Positions 1 to 10,176 of a DNA stretch of 64,000 bases are shown here, piece by piece (the stretch's first letter is position 1; every line of letters begins with the position of its first letter). The notes under the pieces are model-generated. The model did no database searches and had not been told where the DNA came from. It was given only the letters and a program-made list of their open reading frames with translations. This stretch comes from Sambucus nigra. Its lineage: Eukaryota > Streptophyta > Magnoliopsida > Dipsacales > Adoxaceae. The stretch covers positions 830,092,073 to 830,156,072 of the forward strand of contig OX422207.1 of NCBI GenBank assembly GCA_949130495.1. The letters run 5' to 3'. The translations under genes were made by a program, and so were the position numbers.

Positions 1-50
1 GGCCACACGATATATGAATTGACACACCCAGCAATATACATCGTGCCGCA

Positions 51-1597
51 TTATTCGCGCAACCACAAGGGGGAGTTCTCCTTCCCGGGTATCACATGCA
101 TGATGAGCGCCTTGGACTCGATGTATTGAAGCGAATGTCCTTGAACTGGCATACCCTGGACGGTATTCGGGTCCCTCAACCCTCGCCCTATCTGCTGGCC
201 ATCAAATATGTCCAGTAAAAACACGTTCGACCAACCAAGTTTTGACATCGATCGGTCGAAGGGAGCCGAATAGGGAAGTGGATCATCAAAGTCCGCACGT
301 GTCGACGATGAACCAGTGAGGTCCACATCATCTTCATCCTGCACCTCCTCCTCCACCACCTTCTCCTTCCATTTCCTCTTACGATTTCCGCCCAACGAAC
401 GCTTTATGAATGAGAACATATCTTGGATTGTCGCCTCCAAATGGGACAGCTTTGCGTCATGCGAGTCCACCGTTCGAGTTAACCCGGTGTCGCTCGTCTC
501 TAATATGATGATTATAGATTTGGCCACCCGCGAGCTCACCCCCTTGTCCTCCCCTAGCGATCAGCGCCAAGCACTTGGCTGAGTGCATTTGTGGACAAAG
601 ATGCCTTATCGGCATCAAACTGTAACTCATGCACTTCTTTAAGGTTTCCCTGAAACGACAAAAAGCACATGACTAGTAAAATAAGTAAATAAAAAAATTA
701 TAACGTAATTAATAAAAAGTAAACTGTCGGATTACTTACAATCGTGGCCGCGACGCTCGGGGACATAAATATCGAGCCTATGTGGCCTACCCCCAGGGCC
801 ACTCCCTGTCCCTTGAAATAAAATAAAGCAAAATTAGTATCGGCCCCGCAAATTAAAATAATGCAAAATAATATATATTTGTAGTTATAAAAAAATTAAA
901 TCTTACCATCATCATATGCTCCACCTTGGCGTAAGACGTACGGCCGGAGTAGTTCACGTCCGTCTTTTTTGCCCGATTTCCCCTCCCCAATTGGCGAGAT
1001 GCCAATTATCTCTCCCTGATCTCATTGTCAATGAACTTTTGCCATTGTGTCAATGAGATCGGCTACTTCAGTGGGACGGATTCACGCATTCTAATAACGA
1101 ACTCTCGGGTCTTCCTAAAGTATCGGGTCCGCATATTTTTCTTCCACGTCTTGTGTTGCTCCCTTAACTACTCCAAGATGGAATCGCGTAGCTTTGGATC
1201 CAGGCTGAATTATTCCTGTCCAACAAATACAATGTTAATTACGAATAAATATAAATAAAAATATAAAATGAAATCGAAATCGAAATCGAAATCGAAATTG
1301 AAATATAAATATAAATACATTACTTGTAGTGCCACCCAAATAGCTAACTTGAGCTCATTTGGCACCTCCCTCCAACTAGTGTTCCCCGGGCCAATGGTCG
1401 TCTTTACCAACTCGAGGGATCTCGCTAATAGCCTCGTTTTGTTCTCGATGGTCATCCCCAATTTGCCATATTTGGTCGCCTCTGCTACCACCGAGCCTAG
1501 GGGCCGAGGATCCCTCGTCGTTTTTGCTACCATCGAGCCCAGATGACATCATCATAATCAACATCATCATCCTCGCCTTAATACCTGAAGGAGACAT
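51..1597 (-). pseudogene. TnpA-like (Transposase_24) gene of a CACTA element, broken
   Basis: Second gene of an En/Spm (CACTA) transposon, read right to left; products of this family bind the element's subterminal repeats. The most diagnostic stretch is WREVPNELKLAIW near 1350-1390, which resembles the core of the Transposase_24 family. Splice signals remain: donors near 905 (GATG|GTAAGA) and 740 (ATT|GTAAGT) and an acceptor near 652 (TTTCAG|GG), suggesting exons at about 1597-1330, 1222-906, 811-742 and 651-51. A Lys/Arg then Glu/Asp-rich tail lies at 51-539. The first exon changes frame between its start (MSPSGIKARM, 1597) and the conserved block. There is an in-frame stop in the second exon and a stop plus frame change near 545-560. 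The left end of the element is outside the window. The family call is from recognition of motifs, not a search. Confidence 0.6.
1270..1300. repeat. AAATCG hexamer microsatellite
   Basis: Four perfect copies of AAATCG followed by one AAATTG, running into AAATAT repeats. It lies in the probable intron of the TnpA-like gene. Confidence 0.85.
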
Positions 1598-1886
1598 TTT
1601 CTGTAAAAAAAAAATGTTGTTATTAGTACAAATCAAAATGAATTAGAAGAAGACATGTAAATATGTACAATTACTACAAATCCAAATGAATTGTTACTGT
1701 TTAACACCTCAATTCTGAATTCCAAAACAACAGCATCTAGCTCATAATATGCACAATTACTAAAAATCTGAAACATCCCCACCCCTACAGCTCACACACG
1801 CACACTACACAAGAGTGAAAATGATAAAGTGCAAATCAATTAAAAGCATTAAAAATGGATTGATAAAGTACAAATTGTAATATTTA

Positions 1887-4800
1887 TTACAAATTATAAA
1901 TTTGTTTCAAATTTGGGTTATCATAAAAAATGGATTGATATTCGGTAGGAGCGAACAAGTCATCCACACTACTATTTAGAACCTTTGGCGCGTGTAAGAC
2001 AATTGACCATGGCTCGTTATTGATATACTCCGAGTAAAACACTTGGTTAACCTTTTGAAATGAATAAACAAATGGCTCATCGCTCACGTGATCGTTGCTC
2101 TTCAACTAGGCCAAGTCAACCATGATCAAATTGGTGATAGGATCAACTTTACAAGCATTTTTATCCTCAACTCTTACCTAGTCACAGTAAGATACAACCT
2201 CTTTGAAGCTTATATAATCCAATTCAAATATATTTCGAATTACACCATAGTAAGTCATTTCAGCTTCAATGAGGTTTTTATCTTTTGCACTCGCTCGAAA
2301 GAAAGTAAGAGCCTTGTATGAAATTCTCGAGTTCTGTACATTTGTACTTTCCTCGTACACTTTTGCGCCGAATACGTAACCGTTCAATCGATACTTTTTA
2401 TAATCTTGTGCCACGAATAAGGGTCCAATGGCTAGACGAGCAAGCCTTGATATCACATCACCCGTCTTTAAGAGCTGAGAATATAGATAAATTAATTAGA
2501 CTGGTTGTAAAGTTCGAGTGTAATATAACGTTATAAAACAGTCATTTTCATTATAATTACATCTTGTGACAACCACAACCTAAATTCGTTGTCTGATTGT
2601 ACCATTATTTTTCGTCTTTTATTGTTCTCGTAGGCTTCATATTTTCTGCATATGACAAAATTAATCATGTATAAAATTATCTAAAATATTCTAAAATAAT
2701 ATTAAACATTAAAATAATTTAAACTTACTTTTTCCATTCTTCGACATCTTCATGTGTGTCAAATAGATAACGAGCTACTTGTTCATATTGCAAACTCGTT
2801 AATTTCACTCGTTTTCCCATCACATGACCACCATCATCGACGAATTCATCAGTGTCATCAACGTTGGTCGAGTCAGGCATATATTCCCGAGTATATATTG
2901 ATGACTCCACGGTGATGTATTCCTCTGTAATTGATCCTACAATGTATCGCGTATTCTTGACATAATCTTTAAAAACTTTCATCAATCTTTCAAAGGAATA
3001 CATCCACCGATATCAACTGGACCACAAAGAAGTGTCTCGTCACATAGGTGTACCAACAAGTGAACACTTATGTCAAAGAATGTTGGGGGAAAGTACTTCT
3101 CTAACACACAAATCGCTTCGGTTACCGCCAATTTTACGGCCACTATGTGTTCTCGATTGACTACCTTCTCACACAAGAGTGAGAAGGTAATACTAATTTG
3201 CATAATAGCCATCCAAAAATCCATCTGCTTAGAGAATCAGTGCTTAAACAATAGAAGAACCAATTGCATGATCACATGCCAATCGTGGGACTTACACTTA
3301 TGTAAATCATGAGTAGTATAATTCACAATCCTTTGCAAGTTGGACGAAAAATTAGACGGACCCTTCAAATTATATATTGTGTCTAAAAGCACCTTCCTTT
3401 CCCCACTCGTCAAAGTAAACGCACCAGGGGGAATTATTGTCATTCCCCTACTATCTTCTTTCAACCATAGTTGTGGCTTAAGTTTTAACGATTTAAGGTC
3501 TTTTCGTGCATTTTCTCCATCCTTTGAATGACTCCCCCCAAGGCAAGTTCCCACAATATGTTCAGTGAAGTTCTTCTCTGCATGCATCACATCCAATACA
3601 TGGCGCACCGGGTTATTCTTCCAATAAGGCAAGTCAAATAAAATTAACCTCCTAGACCATGCCTTTCTTGTCTCAATTTCATTCCCAATTGGGGTCTTCT
3701 TATGCTTGACATTCTTAAATCTGGGATTCTTACCTAGCATATTAGGGCCACATTCAGAAGTTTTACTTTCAATTTTTGAACCTGAAAGTTGTCTCGACGG
3801 TAGCCTATATTTAACCCCGCCCAATAACAAATTGGAACCTTTCTCAAATCTGAAACTATGAGCCAGGGGTAAAAACCTCCTATGGTAATGGTATACATTT
3901 TTTGAGCTAAAAGATAGACGAAGAGATTCAGTCTCCTCTCCACAAATAGGACACCCTAAATAACCATGTACTACACAACGGGATAATGTCCCATAAGCTG
4001 AAAAATCATGAATTGCCCACATCAACATAACTTTCAGCGTAAACTCTTATTTTCTAAAAGAGTCTAATAATGATTGCACACCCTCTTCCCACAACTCTTT
4101 TAATTCTTCTACCAAAGGATCCAGGTAGACGTCGATGTCATCACTTGGTGCCTTTAGCCCAAGTATCAACAAAGACATCATCAAAAATCCAAGTCTCATA
4201 TGTGAAGGAGGAAGGTTGAGTGGGGCTAGGATTACTGGCCATACAATCTGATTCGTGCTTAGATTTCCAAATGGATTAAAACCATCTGTTGATATAGCCA
4301 AACGAATGTTGTGCTGTTCTACAGAAAAATTGGGATACTCATAATTCATCCTACTCCAAGCTGTAGAAACATTAGGATGATGCATGAGATTAACCCCTAC
4401 TTCTGCCCTAGCATGCCAAGTCATTGCCTCCACTATCCATGGTACTGTGAAAAATTTCTTTAATCTAGGCCCAATGGGAAAATATTTCAACACTTTTTGA
4501 GGCACTTTTGAGCTTGTGCCTTCCGTACCAGTAGATTGGACATATCTAGGTTCATCGCATACTGGACAAAGATCGAGATTTTCATACTCCTTTCGGTATA
4601 GTATGCAGTGAATTGATTTATACTTCATTCCCATACCTTTCAAACTGTTCTTCATAACAGGATAGCTATTTGGAAGCGTATTCTCCTTGGGTAGTAAGCC
4701 CTTCACCCATTTCAAAATTCCGGTCACACTATTACCAGACAAATCGTACTACGTCTTCAAACTGTGCAAACTAACCATGACATGCAAAGTTGTTTGATCT

Positions 4801-5309
4801 TTCTCACAGCCAGAGTATAACAGTTGGGTCGCCTTAAATTTTAAACTTTGGTAGTCATCGTCAAGGTTTATCGTGATATCTTCATGAGCACTTGAACATT
4901 TTACATCATCAGTAACCTCATTCTCCTCTACTTTATAAACTCCTTATGCATCATCAACTAAATCCTCTAACATATTATGATCTACGTCGTCCCCTTCTAC
5001 ATCTATCCTACTTGTTTAAGGTTGTTGTGAAGGTTGTTCGGGGACAAAAGGAACTTTTAATTCACCGTGAAAACTCCAAAATCGATAATTATCGTGCATA
5101 CCCAATCTTAACAAATGTAGTTCAACTGTTTTCAACTCAAATACCTTACCATTCTTACACCTAGCACACGAACATGGAAACTCTTCATCATTATGACATC
5201 TCTTTGCGTATTTCAAAAATTCATTAGCATCTCTGTGAAACACATCCCCCATTCTATTTGTCTCACCCATCCACTCTTTGTATTTCGTATATCCCATCAC
5301 AGCTACCAC
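1887..5309 (-). pseudogene. TNP2-type CACTA transposase, degenerate
   Basis: Transposase remnant of an En/Spm element. Domains in order: a transposase-associated N-terminal domain with a Cys motif (CSCARCKNG, 5309-5016); the TNP2 core (4742-4047 and 4028-3237), including NIRLAISTDGFNPFG, GCPICGEET and VLDVMHAEKNF; a DUF4218-like part (3224-2725) with VHLLVHLCDE and YVKNTRYIVGSITEEY; and a DUF4216-like tail (2456-1887) with YYGVIRNIFELDY. Stops separate these blocks, for example TAA near 5016, and near 4742, 4047 and 3237. Length and domain order fit a full family member of about 1,000 residues, so the gene decayed in place. The start at 5309 is the first Met before the conserved N-terminal domain. 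I did not find a convincing CACTA/TAGTG terminus to the right. Confidence 0.85.
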
Positions 5310-6572
5310 AACTAATCACCTATTAAAGGTAAGAAGCGTATATTCATGGATTAGTATAAACAAAACTTATATTTATAGTATGTTTCATTTAATTATGTCT
5401 TATTTATATTCGATTTTTAAATTTTAAATTCAAATTCAATTTATAGTAGAAAATAATATTTCCTCCATCTCCTCTAAAGGGTGAGCGGTTTAATCCCATT
5501 CAAGACAACATATTTCTGTAATATACTTAACATCTCATGCACATTATTACGATTCGAGAAAAATTTGGTAGCATATCCCCGTAGTTCTCCAAGTACACAA
5601 CGTAGATTGGAAAGTGTGAGTGTTATTTCAATTGATCAATTAAAATAACAATCAGATTTGTCAATATAGTATTTACCCGGAGAACACTAGGATACGACTA
5701 CAGAACTTCCTCCAAAATTAACAACTTTAAGACACTAAGAATATTATTATATAGAAATTATGCAGTCCTAAACTGTCCAAACGGGACAATTCAAGAGATC
5801 TCATTACAGGGGTAATGACTCTTGAACGAGTCAAAGGGTTATTGAATGCATACGCATAAGAACTAGAAGGCTAGTATCTATGCGCACTATATGTAATTCC
5901 AAGTATGTTTCATTTAATTATCATACTATATATATATTGATCGCTATACAAAGTAATTTTAAAAAAAAGTTGAAAAATCCCACCCCCATATGGACAATAA
6001 TCCAGTGGTTATGCCACTTTTAAAATTAACCAACCCAACATCGATCCACTATAATCCAACCGTAATGGCAACAACAAATGTGTATCCCGTACTCCTTCTA
6101 ATTCATCTACTCAATTAATTCTTTTCATCAATTAAACTAACAATTAAATTATACAATAATTAATTTACTAATTTACAATGAGGGGCAATCCTACTTGCAT
6201 ATGAAAGGGGCACTAATTATTAATTTACAAAAAAAAATTAACAACCAATCAATATTAAATCAATCAATTCTTTTACAAGGGGGACTACAATATGAGGGGC
6301 AATATCTAATAAACCAATAAAAAATTAATTAAAAAAAACATACACATGCACAAATACACACACATCCCCCCACCCCCCAACACCCGCCCACCCCTCAGCC
6401 CTGCCACCTCCCCCCCACTGTCGCTGCCCATCACACGCACATTGGTCAGGTGCCCATGGAGGCAGACAAAGCAGACGCAAAGTTTTGTGAGTTGCACCAG
6501 AGGGTACAAAACGCTACCAAAGATTAATATTATTTATGCAGGATAATAAGGGAATAAGTTGCTAATGTCACC
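5310..6572. other. AT-rich flank of the CACTA transposase
   Basis: No gene seen. The first part (5310-5930) is probably the 5' leader/subterminal region of the CACTA element. It holds a 20-bp direct repeat (AGTATGTTTCATTTAATTAT at 5377-5396 and 5902-5921) about 525 bp apart. From about 6340 there is a C-rich, low-complexity stretch (6360-6420) whose open frames look like composition artefacts. Confidence 0.5.
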
Positions 6573-6863
6573 TTGCAAATTTCACCTATGGATTTTAATA
6601 AAAATTCGTTGTTATCTTATCATTATGGCACAACGAACAAGGTGATGATGCACAATTGGGAAGAAATTCTCAAGTCTGAAGAATGGCTGAATGGTGATAA
6701 TGCAAGTAAAAGATGGCTATCCGATTCGACCAAGGAAAATCCCTTAAACAAGTGGGACGTGGAATTAAAACTTGAAGAAGGAAGTGTTGATGTTATTCTT
6801 TCCCTAAACGCAGGGGAGGGGGGGATATCAGGCATCAAACGCAAATGTACTAAGTTAAAATAG
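6573..6863 (+). CDS. unrecognised 96-codon open frame, possibly gypsy gag-pol remnant
   Basis: I do not recognise this frame. It is hydrophilic, with a Trp/Glu-rich middle (NWEEILKSEEWLNG). It lies just upstream of, and on the same strand as, a decayed gypsy pol, so it may be a leftover of that element's gag or gag-pol linker. Its 3' end runs into sequence with stops in all frames. It could equally be a chance frame. Confidence 0.2.
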   Translation: MQISPMDFNKNSLLSYHYGTTNKVMMHNWEEILKSEEWLNGDNASKRWLSDSTKENPLNKWDVELKLEEGSVDVILSLNAGEGGISGIKRKCTKLK

Positions 6864-7084
6864 ATTAAGAGTGTACAGTGATGGCAAGAAGCCCCAAGTT
6901 CAAGTGGTTCTTTGATCAAATTGCTGTAGAGTATGAAACACGAGGAATAATCACTAAAAAGATATTAGAATAGTCCAAGAGCAAGGGGACCCCTCCCTCA
7001 ACTAGCATGGTCCCATAGGGAGATTGATAAAAAAAAAAGTCTACATCTAGGGTAGTATTTTCAGAGGCAGATAGGAAAGTGCCT

Positions 7085-7560
7085 TTCTTACATAATATAC
7101 CTTATATGTTATCGCTCTATTGAATGTGATTAATTTCCCAAGAGCGTTGCTAGATGGGGAGCATCGATAAATATCATGCCCGTTAGAACTCTATATGATA
7201 CTAGAATTTGTCAAGAGAAAATTGTGTTGGTATTTCTTATGATCTCTAGCTTTGATAGCGTGGGGATGCAATTGCTTGGCTATGTTAATGTGAGAATTAA
7301 GTTGGGGAACTTCACATCCCATATTAAATTTTATATCATCAGTGCTAGCACGAATTACCAGCTACTAATAAGTCGAGTGTGGATGAACACACACAGAATC
7401 TTGTGATCAATGTTCCACCAATGTGAGAAAGCCAAGGTTCGTGGGAAAGAGATTGTAATTAAAGCAATAAATAGACCATTATCAGTAGTAAAGGCCCACT
7501 TGGTTGATGCGGCATTCTATACAGAATTAAATATTGAAAAAAATGCTTGATCAAAGGATC
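7085..7560 (+). pseudogene. gypsy aspartic protease remnant (Tat-like)
   Basis: Protease segment of an old plus-strand Ty3/gypsy element. After RALLD at 7141-7155 the frame slips by one base, and GASINIMPVRTLYDTR follows in the next frame. The break therefore falls in the D-T/S-G catalytic triplet. Downstream, VRIKLGNFTSHIKFYIISAS and NYQLLISRVWMNTHRIL match the conserved end of the Tat-lineage protease, where GRPWIH is usual. A stop follows at 7404, and the frame continues past it with KAKVRGKEIVIKA and HLVDAAFYTE. Confidence 0.65.
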
Positions 7561-7805
7561 ACGGGAGCCCCGCATGGTTCAAGAATAATTTAAAGCCAAA
7601 AAATTAGTGCATGAGAGGTTAGTCCTACGAGTGGCACCCTGTGAGAGCAAAGGAAAGGAGAAGAGAAATTTTGAATAAGAGGCAAGACCTCTGAGGACTT
7701 GTAAAAATATTATTTTGCCTAGTGGAAAATTCATCTATCATTTATAACGATCGAAGAGGGAAATGTTTTAGGAAGAAAGCGTCGACTAAGACCCAAAATA
7801 TTTTG
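7561..7805 (+). other. site of missing reverse transcriptase in the old gypsy pol
   Basis: Only about 250 bp separate the protease and RNase H remnants, where over 1 kb of reverse transcriptase is expected. None of the usual RT motifs (for example FxDD) is visible on either strand. An internal deletion is inferred. Confidence 0.5.
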
Positions 7806-8160
7806 TGAAATAGGAATTATAATTTCTAGCGATAAAGAAAATGTCACCAACTCCTACAAATTGGATTTCAAGTGCTCTAATAATGAAGAAGAATATGAAG
7901 CTCTCATACTTGCCTACTAGAGGGTTTAAGAAGAGGCATTAGAGTAATTTGTATATGAGGAGTCTCCAATATGGTGGTCAAGCAAGTTAATGGGGAATTC
8001 ATGCTTAAGCATGCAAACCCGACTCCATATGGAGTTATCATTCTATGGTTATTGGGACAATTATTGGTTGTTAAACTAAGAAGGCACCCAATGACGATGA
8101 ATAGGCACCCATATGTTCTAACTTCTGTAAAAATTAGCAATGGAGGATATTGAGAGCATG
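7806..8160 (+). pseudogene. RNase H remnant of the old gypsy element
   Basis: SYKLDFKCSNNEEEYEALIL (7852-7910) is the plant gypsy RNase H block that normally reads C-S-N-N-E-A-E-Y-E-A-L. After two stops the frame shifts, and SNMVVKQVNGEF (7960-8000) carries the next conserved block, normally DSNLVV-Q-NGE. At least two stops and one frameshift make it non-functional. Confidence 0.7.
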
Positions 8161-9780
8161 ATCACTGTTCGATGAACAATAGTACCCACCATGGTGAGAT
8201 CTCTATTCCTAAGTGAAGAGCCTAAGGATTGGAGATTTTAAATTATAAAGCAGTTGGAAACAAATGAAGGGGAAGTGAAGTTATTAAAATTGGCAAATTT
8301 TCACATGCTACGGGGTATGTTGTATTTCAAAGCCCCGGGTGGTTTCTTAGCATGATGTGTAGAGGAAGAGGAGGCCCAAGAAAAATTAAAAACCATGCAT
8401 GATAGGCACCATGAGGACATAGATGTCCCATCCTATAGGCATTTGAAACAAGGGGGATATTATTAGCCCACCATAAGCACAGAGGTTGATTGCATGATGT
8501 AAGGTTGCCTAAAGTGACAAACCCAGTTTGATTAGCCAATGAAGGCAAATTTTGTTGAAGTTCTGGAAGATTAGAGGACACCCTACATTACCTACCTCAG
8601 AGATGGAGAGCTACGAGGGCTGGTGATATTTATTTAAAAAAGAGTGGATCAATTCAACATGGTGAATAGATAACTCTATAGTATGAGGTATGATAAGAAG
8701 ACCTTTAGATTTGTGGCGGGGGAAGAAGATGAAAAAGAACTGAAAGAAGCCCACAAGACTTAGCACATATGCGTGACCAAATTATATGACTGCATAATGA
8801 CCCTGGGCTGCTATTGGCCAATAATGGAGGCTAACTCTATAAGCTTTGTAAAGAAATGTAGAGTATACAAAATTCATGGCAATATGGTTCATGTCCCCTC
8901 AGCGAGTTTGCAAAGCCTAAAGACTCCTTACCCATTTCACAATTGAGCATTTGATTTGGTAGGAAAAATTAACCCAGCCTCTTATGGGAAAGCCTTCATT
9001 CTAGTTGCTATGGAGTTATATACTAAGTGGGCGGAATAAATTCCTCTAAGAAGGGTCACTGCTCAAGTGGAAACACAGTTTATTCAGGAGTATATAATAT
9101 GTTATTTTAACATTCCAAAGGTCATCCTCATAAATAATGGCAATCAGTTCATGTGTAAAGAGATTGGTCTACTCACAGACATATACAAGATTATCTATAA
9201 TAACTCCACTATTTCTTATCCTAAAGAAAATGGTCGAGTGAAGGTAATTAACAAGATGTTGATCAATATTTTAAAAATGATGTAAGATCATCCAGGAACA
9301 TGAGAAGGAAAGTTGTCGATGCATTTATGGGTTTATAGGATCTCTAAGAGGAAGTCAACTAGTTTTACCCCGTTCTCTATGGTCTACGGAACATAGGTTG
9401 TCCTTCCGATAGAATTAATTGTTCCATCAGCATGAGTGGCCCTAATACATAATTTAGTGCTTGATCCAAGACATGTAGTTAGAAGCTTTAGATGAGCATC
9501 GTGATAGAGCTAAGGAAAACTTCAAAATCTACACTCAATAGTTGTCTAAAGCTTATGCATATCTAGTTAATCCTAGAGTATTTAAAGTGGGAGACCTGGT
9601 TTTACGAGCATCCACTCATCATCTAAGGAGCATGACAACTTAAAAATTCAAGCCCAACTGGGAGGAACCATTTGTTGTGCGAGGAGTAGGAATATCAGGG
9701 TATTATCAAATCTTAAAGTTGAAGACTGAGTACATCCAATAAATCAATTGTAAATTGATCAAGAAGTATTATTCCTGAGG
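8161..9780 (+). pseudogene. integrase remnant of the old gypsy element
   Basis: Blocks in order: a zinc-binding region with MLYFKAPGGFLA (about 8315) and GCYWPIMEA (about 8810); the catalytic core with AFDLVGKI (8950) and TQFIQEYIICYFNIPKVILI (9067-9130), then NNGNQF and YPKENGRVKVINKML near 9215-9260; and the C-terminal VFKVGDLVLRA (about 9580) and KFKPNWEEPFVV. The longest intact piece is 9067-9285. In the catalytic triad, D1 is still seen in AFDLVG and D2 has become N in INNGNQ. The E position reads V in NGRVKVINK, where Tat integrases have NGQVEVTNK. Many stops are present. Confidence 0.75.
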
Positions 9781-10030
9781 TACCCCTAACGTTTTTTCAA
9801 TAGAAATATCCTTAAATGAAAAGGAAAATTGTTGGTGATTTTTTTTTTTTTTTGGAATGGCACAATTAAAAATATCACTTCTTGCACAGTGAAGCCAATA
9901 GCAAATGTTAGGTTATGACTAGTTTCATTCATAATATTTATGATGATATTTATAATTTATATTAGTTTATGGGGCCACCCGGGGCGAATTCCCCCCAGTG
10001 CATGAGAAATATTATGGGTCGATTGTCGTC
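9781..10030 (+). other. 3' non-coding end of the old gypsy element
   Basis: Non-coding stretch between the integrase end and the polypurine tract, with a T16 run at 9840-9855. The part from about 9965 (GGGGCCACCCGGGGCG) is repeated, diverged, at about 22,820. Confidence 0.45.
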
Positions 10031-10040
10031 AAGTGGGGGA
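10031..10040 (+). promoter_or_regulatory. polypurine tract of the old gypsy element
   Basis: AAGTGGGGGA lies four bases before a TGTGAAGAG LTR-like start (10,044). The same arrangement recurs at 22,882-22,891 with one base changed (AAGTAGGGGA), supporting its role as a plus-strand priming tract. Confidence 0.6.
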
Positions 10041-10043
10041 TAA

Positions 10044-10176
10044 TGTGAAGAGATAGAGTAGGCAACCTATTTTGCTCAAAATATGAAAAAGATTGTCACC
10101 GCCTAGAGAAAATGACATCAAGGTCAAACTAATGCTTATAAAACCAAATGATTGGAAATTTTAAGGACTAAGTTAT
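10044..10176 (+). mobile_element. LTR-like segment of the old gypsy element, first part (interrupted)
   Basis: Starts TGTGAAGAGATAG after the polypurine tract. It is cut at GTTAT by gypsy-1 and resumes at 20,999. The block around the insertion (GGACTAAGTTATGGAATGGG) resembles a leader module common in Tat-lineage elements. It is repeated uninterrupted at 22,895 onward. Confidence 0.6.

Noticed and set aside
1797..1812. CACTACACAAGAG as a CACTA terminus
   Set aside because: It lies between the two genes of the element, where a terminus is not expected, and no partner TAGTG end was found.
6306..6546. Pro/Thr-rich open frames on both strands
   Set aside because: Caused by a C-rich low-complexity tract; no start context or conserved motif.
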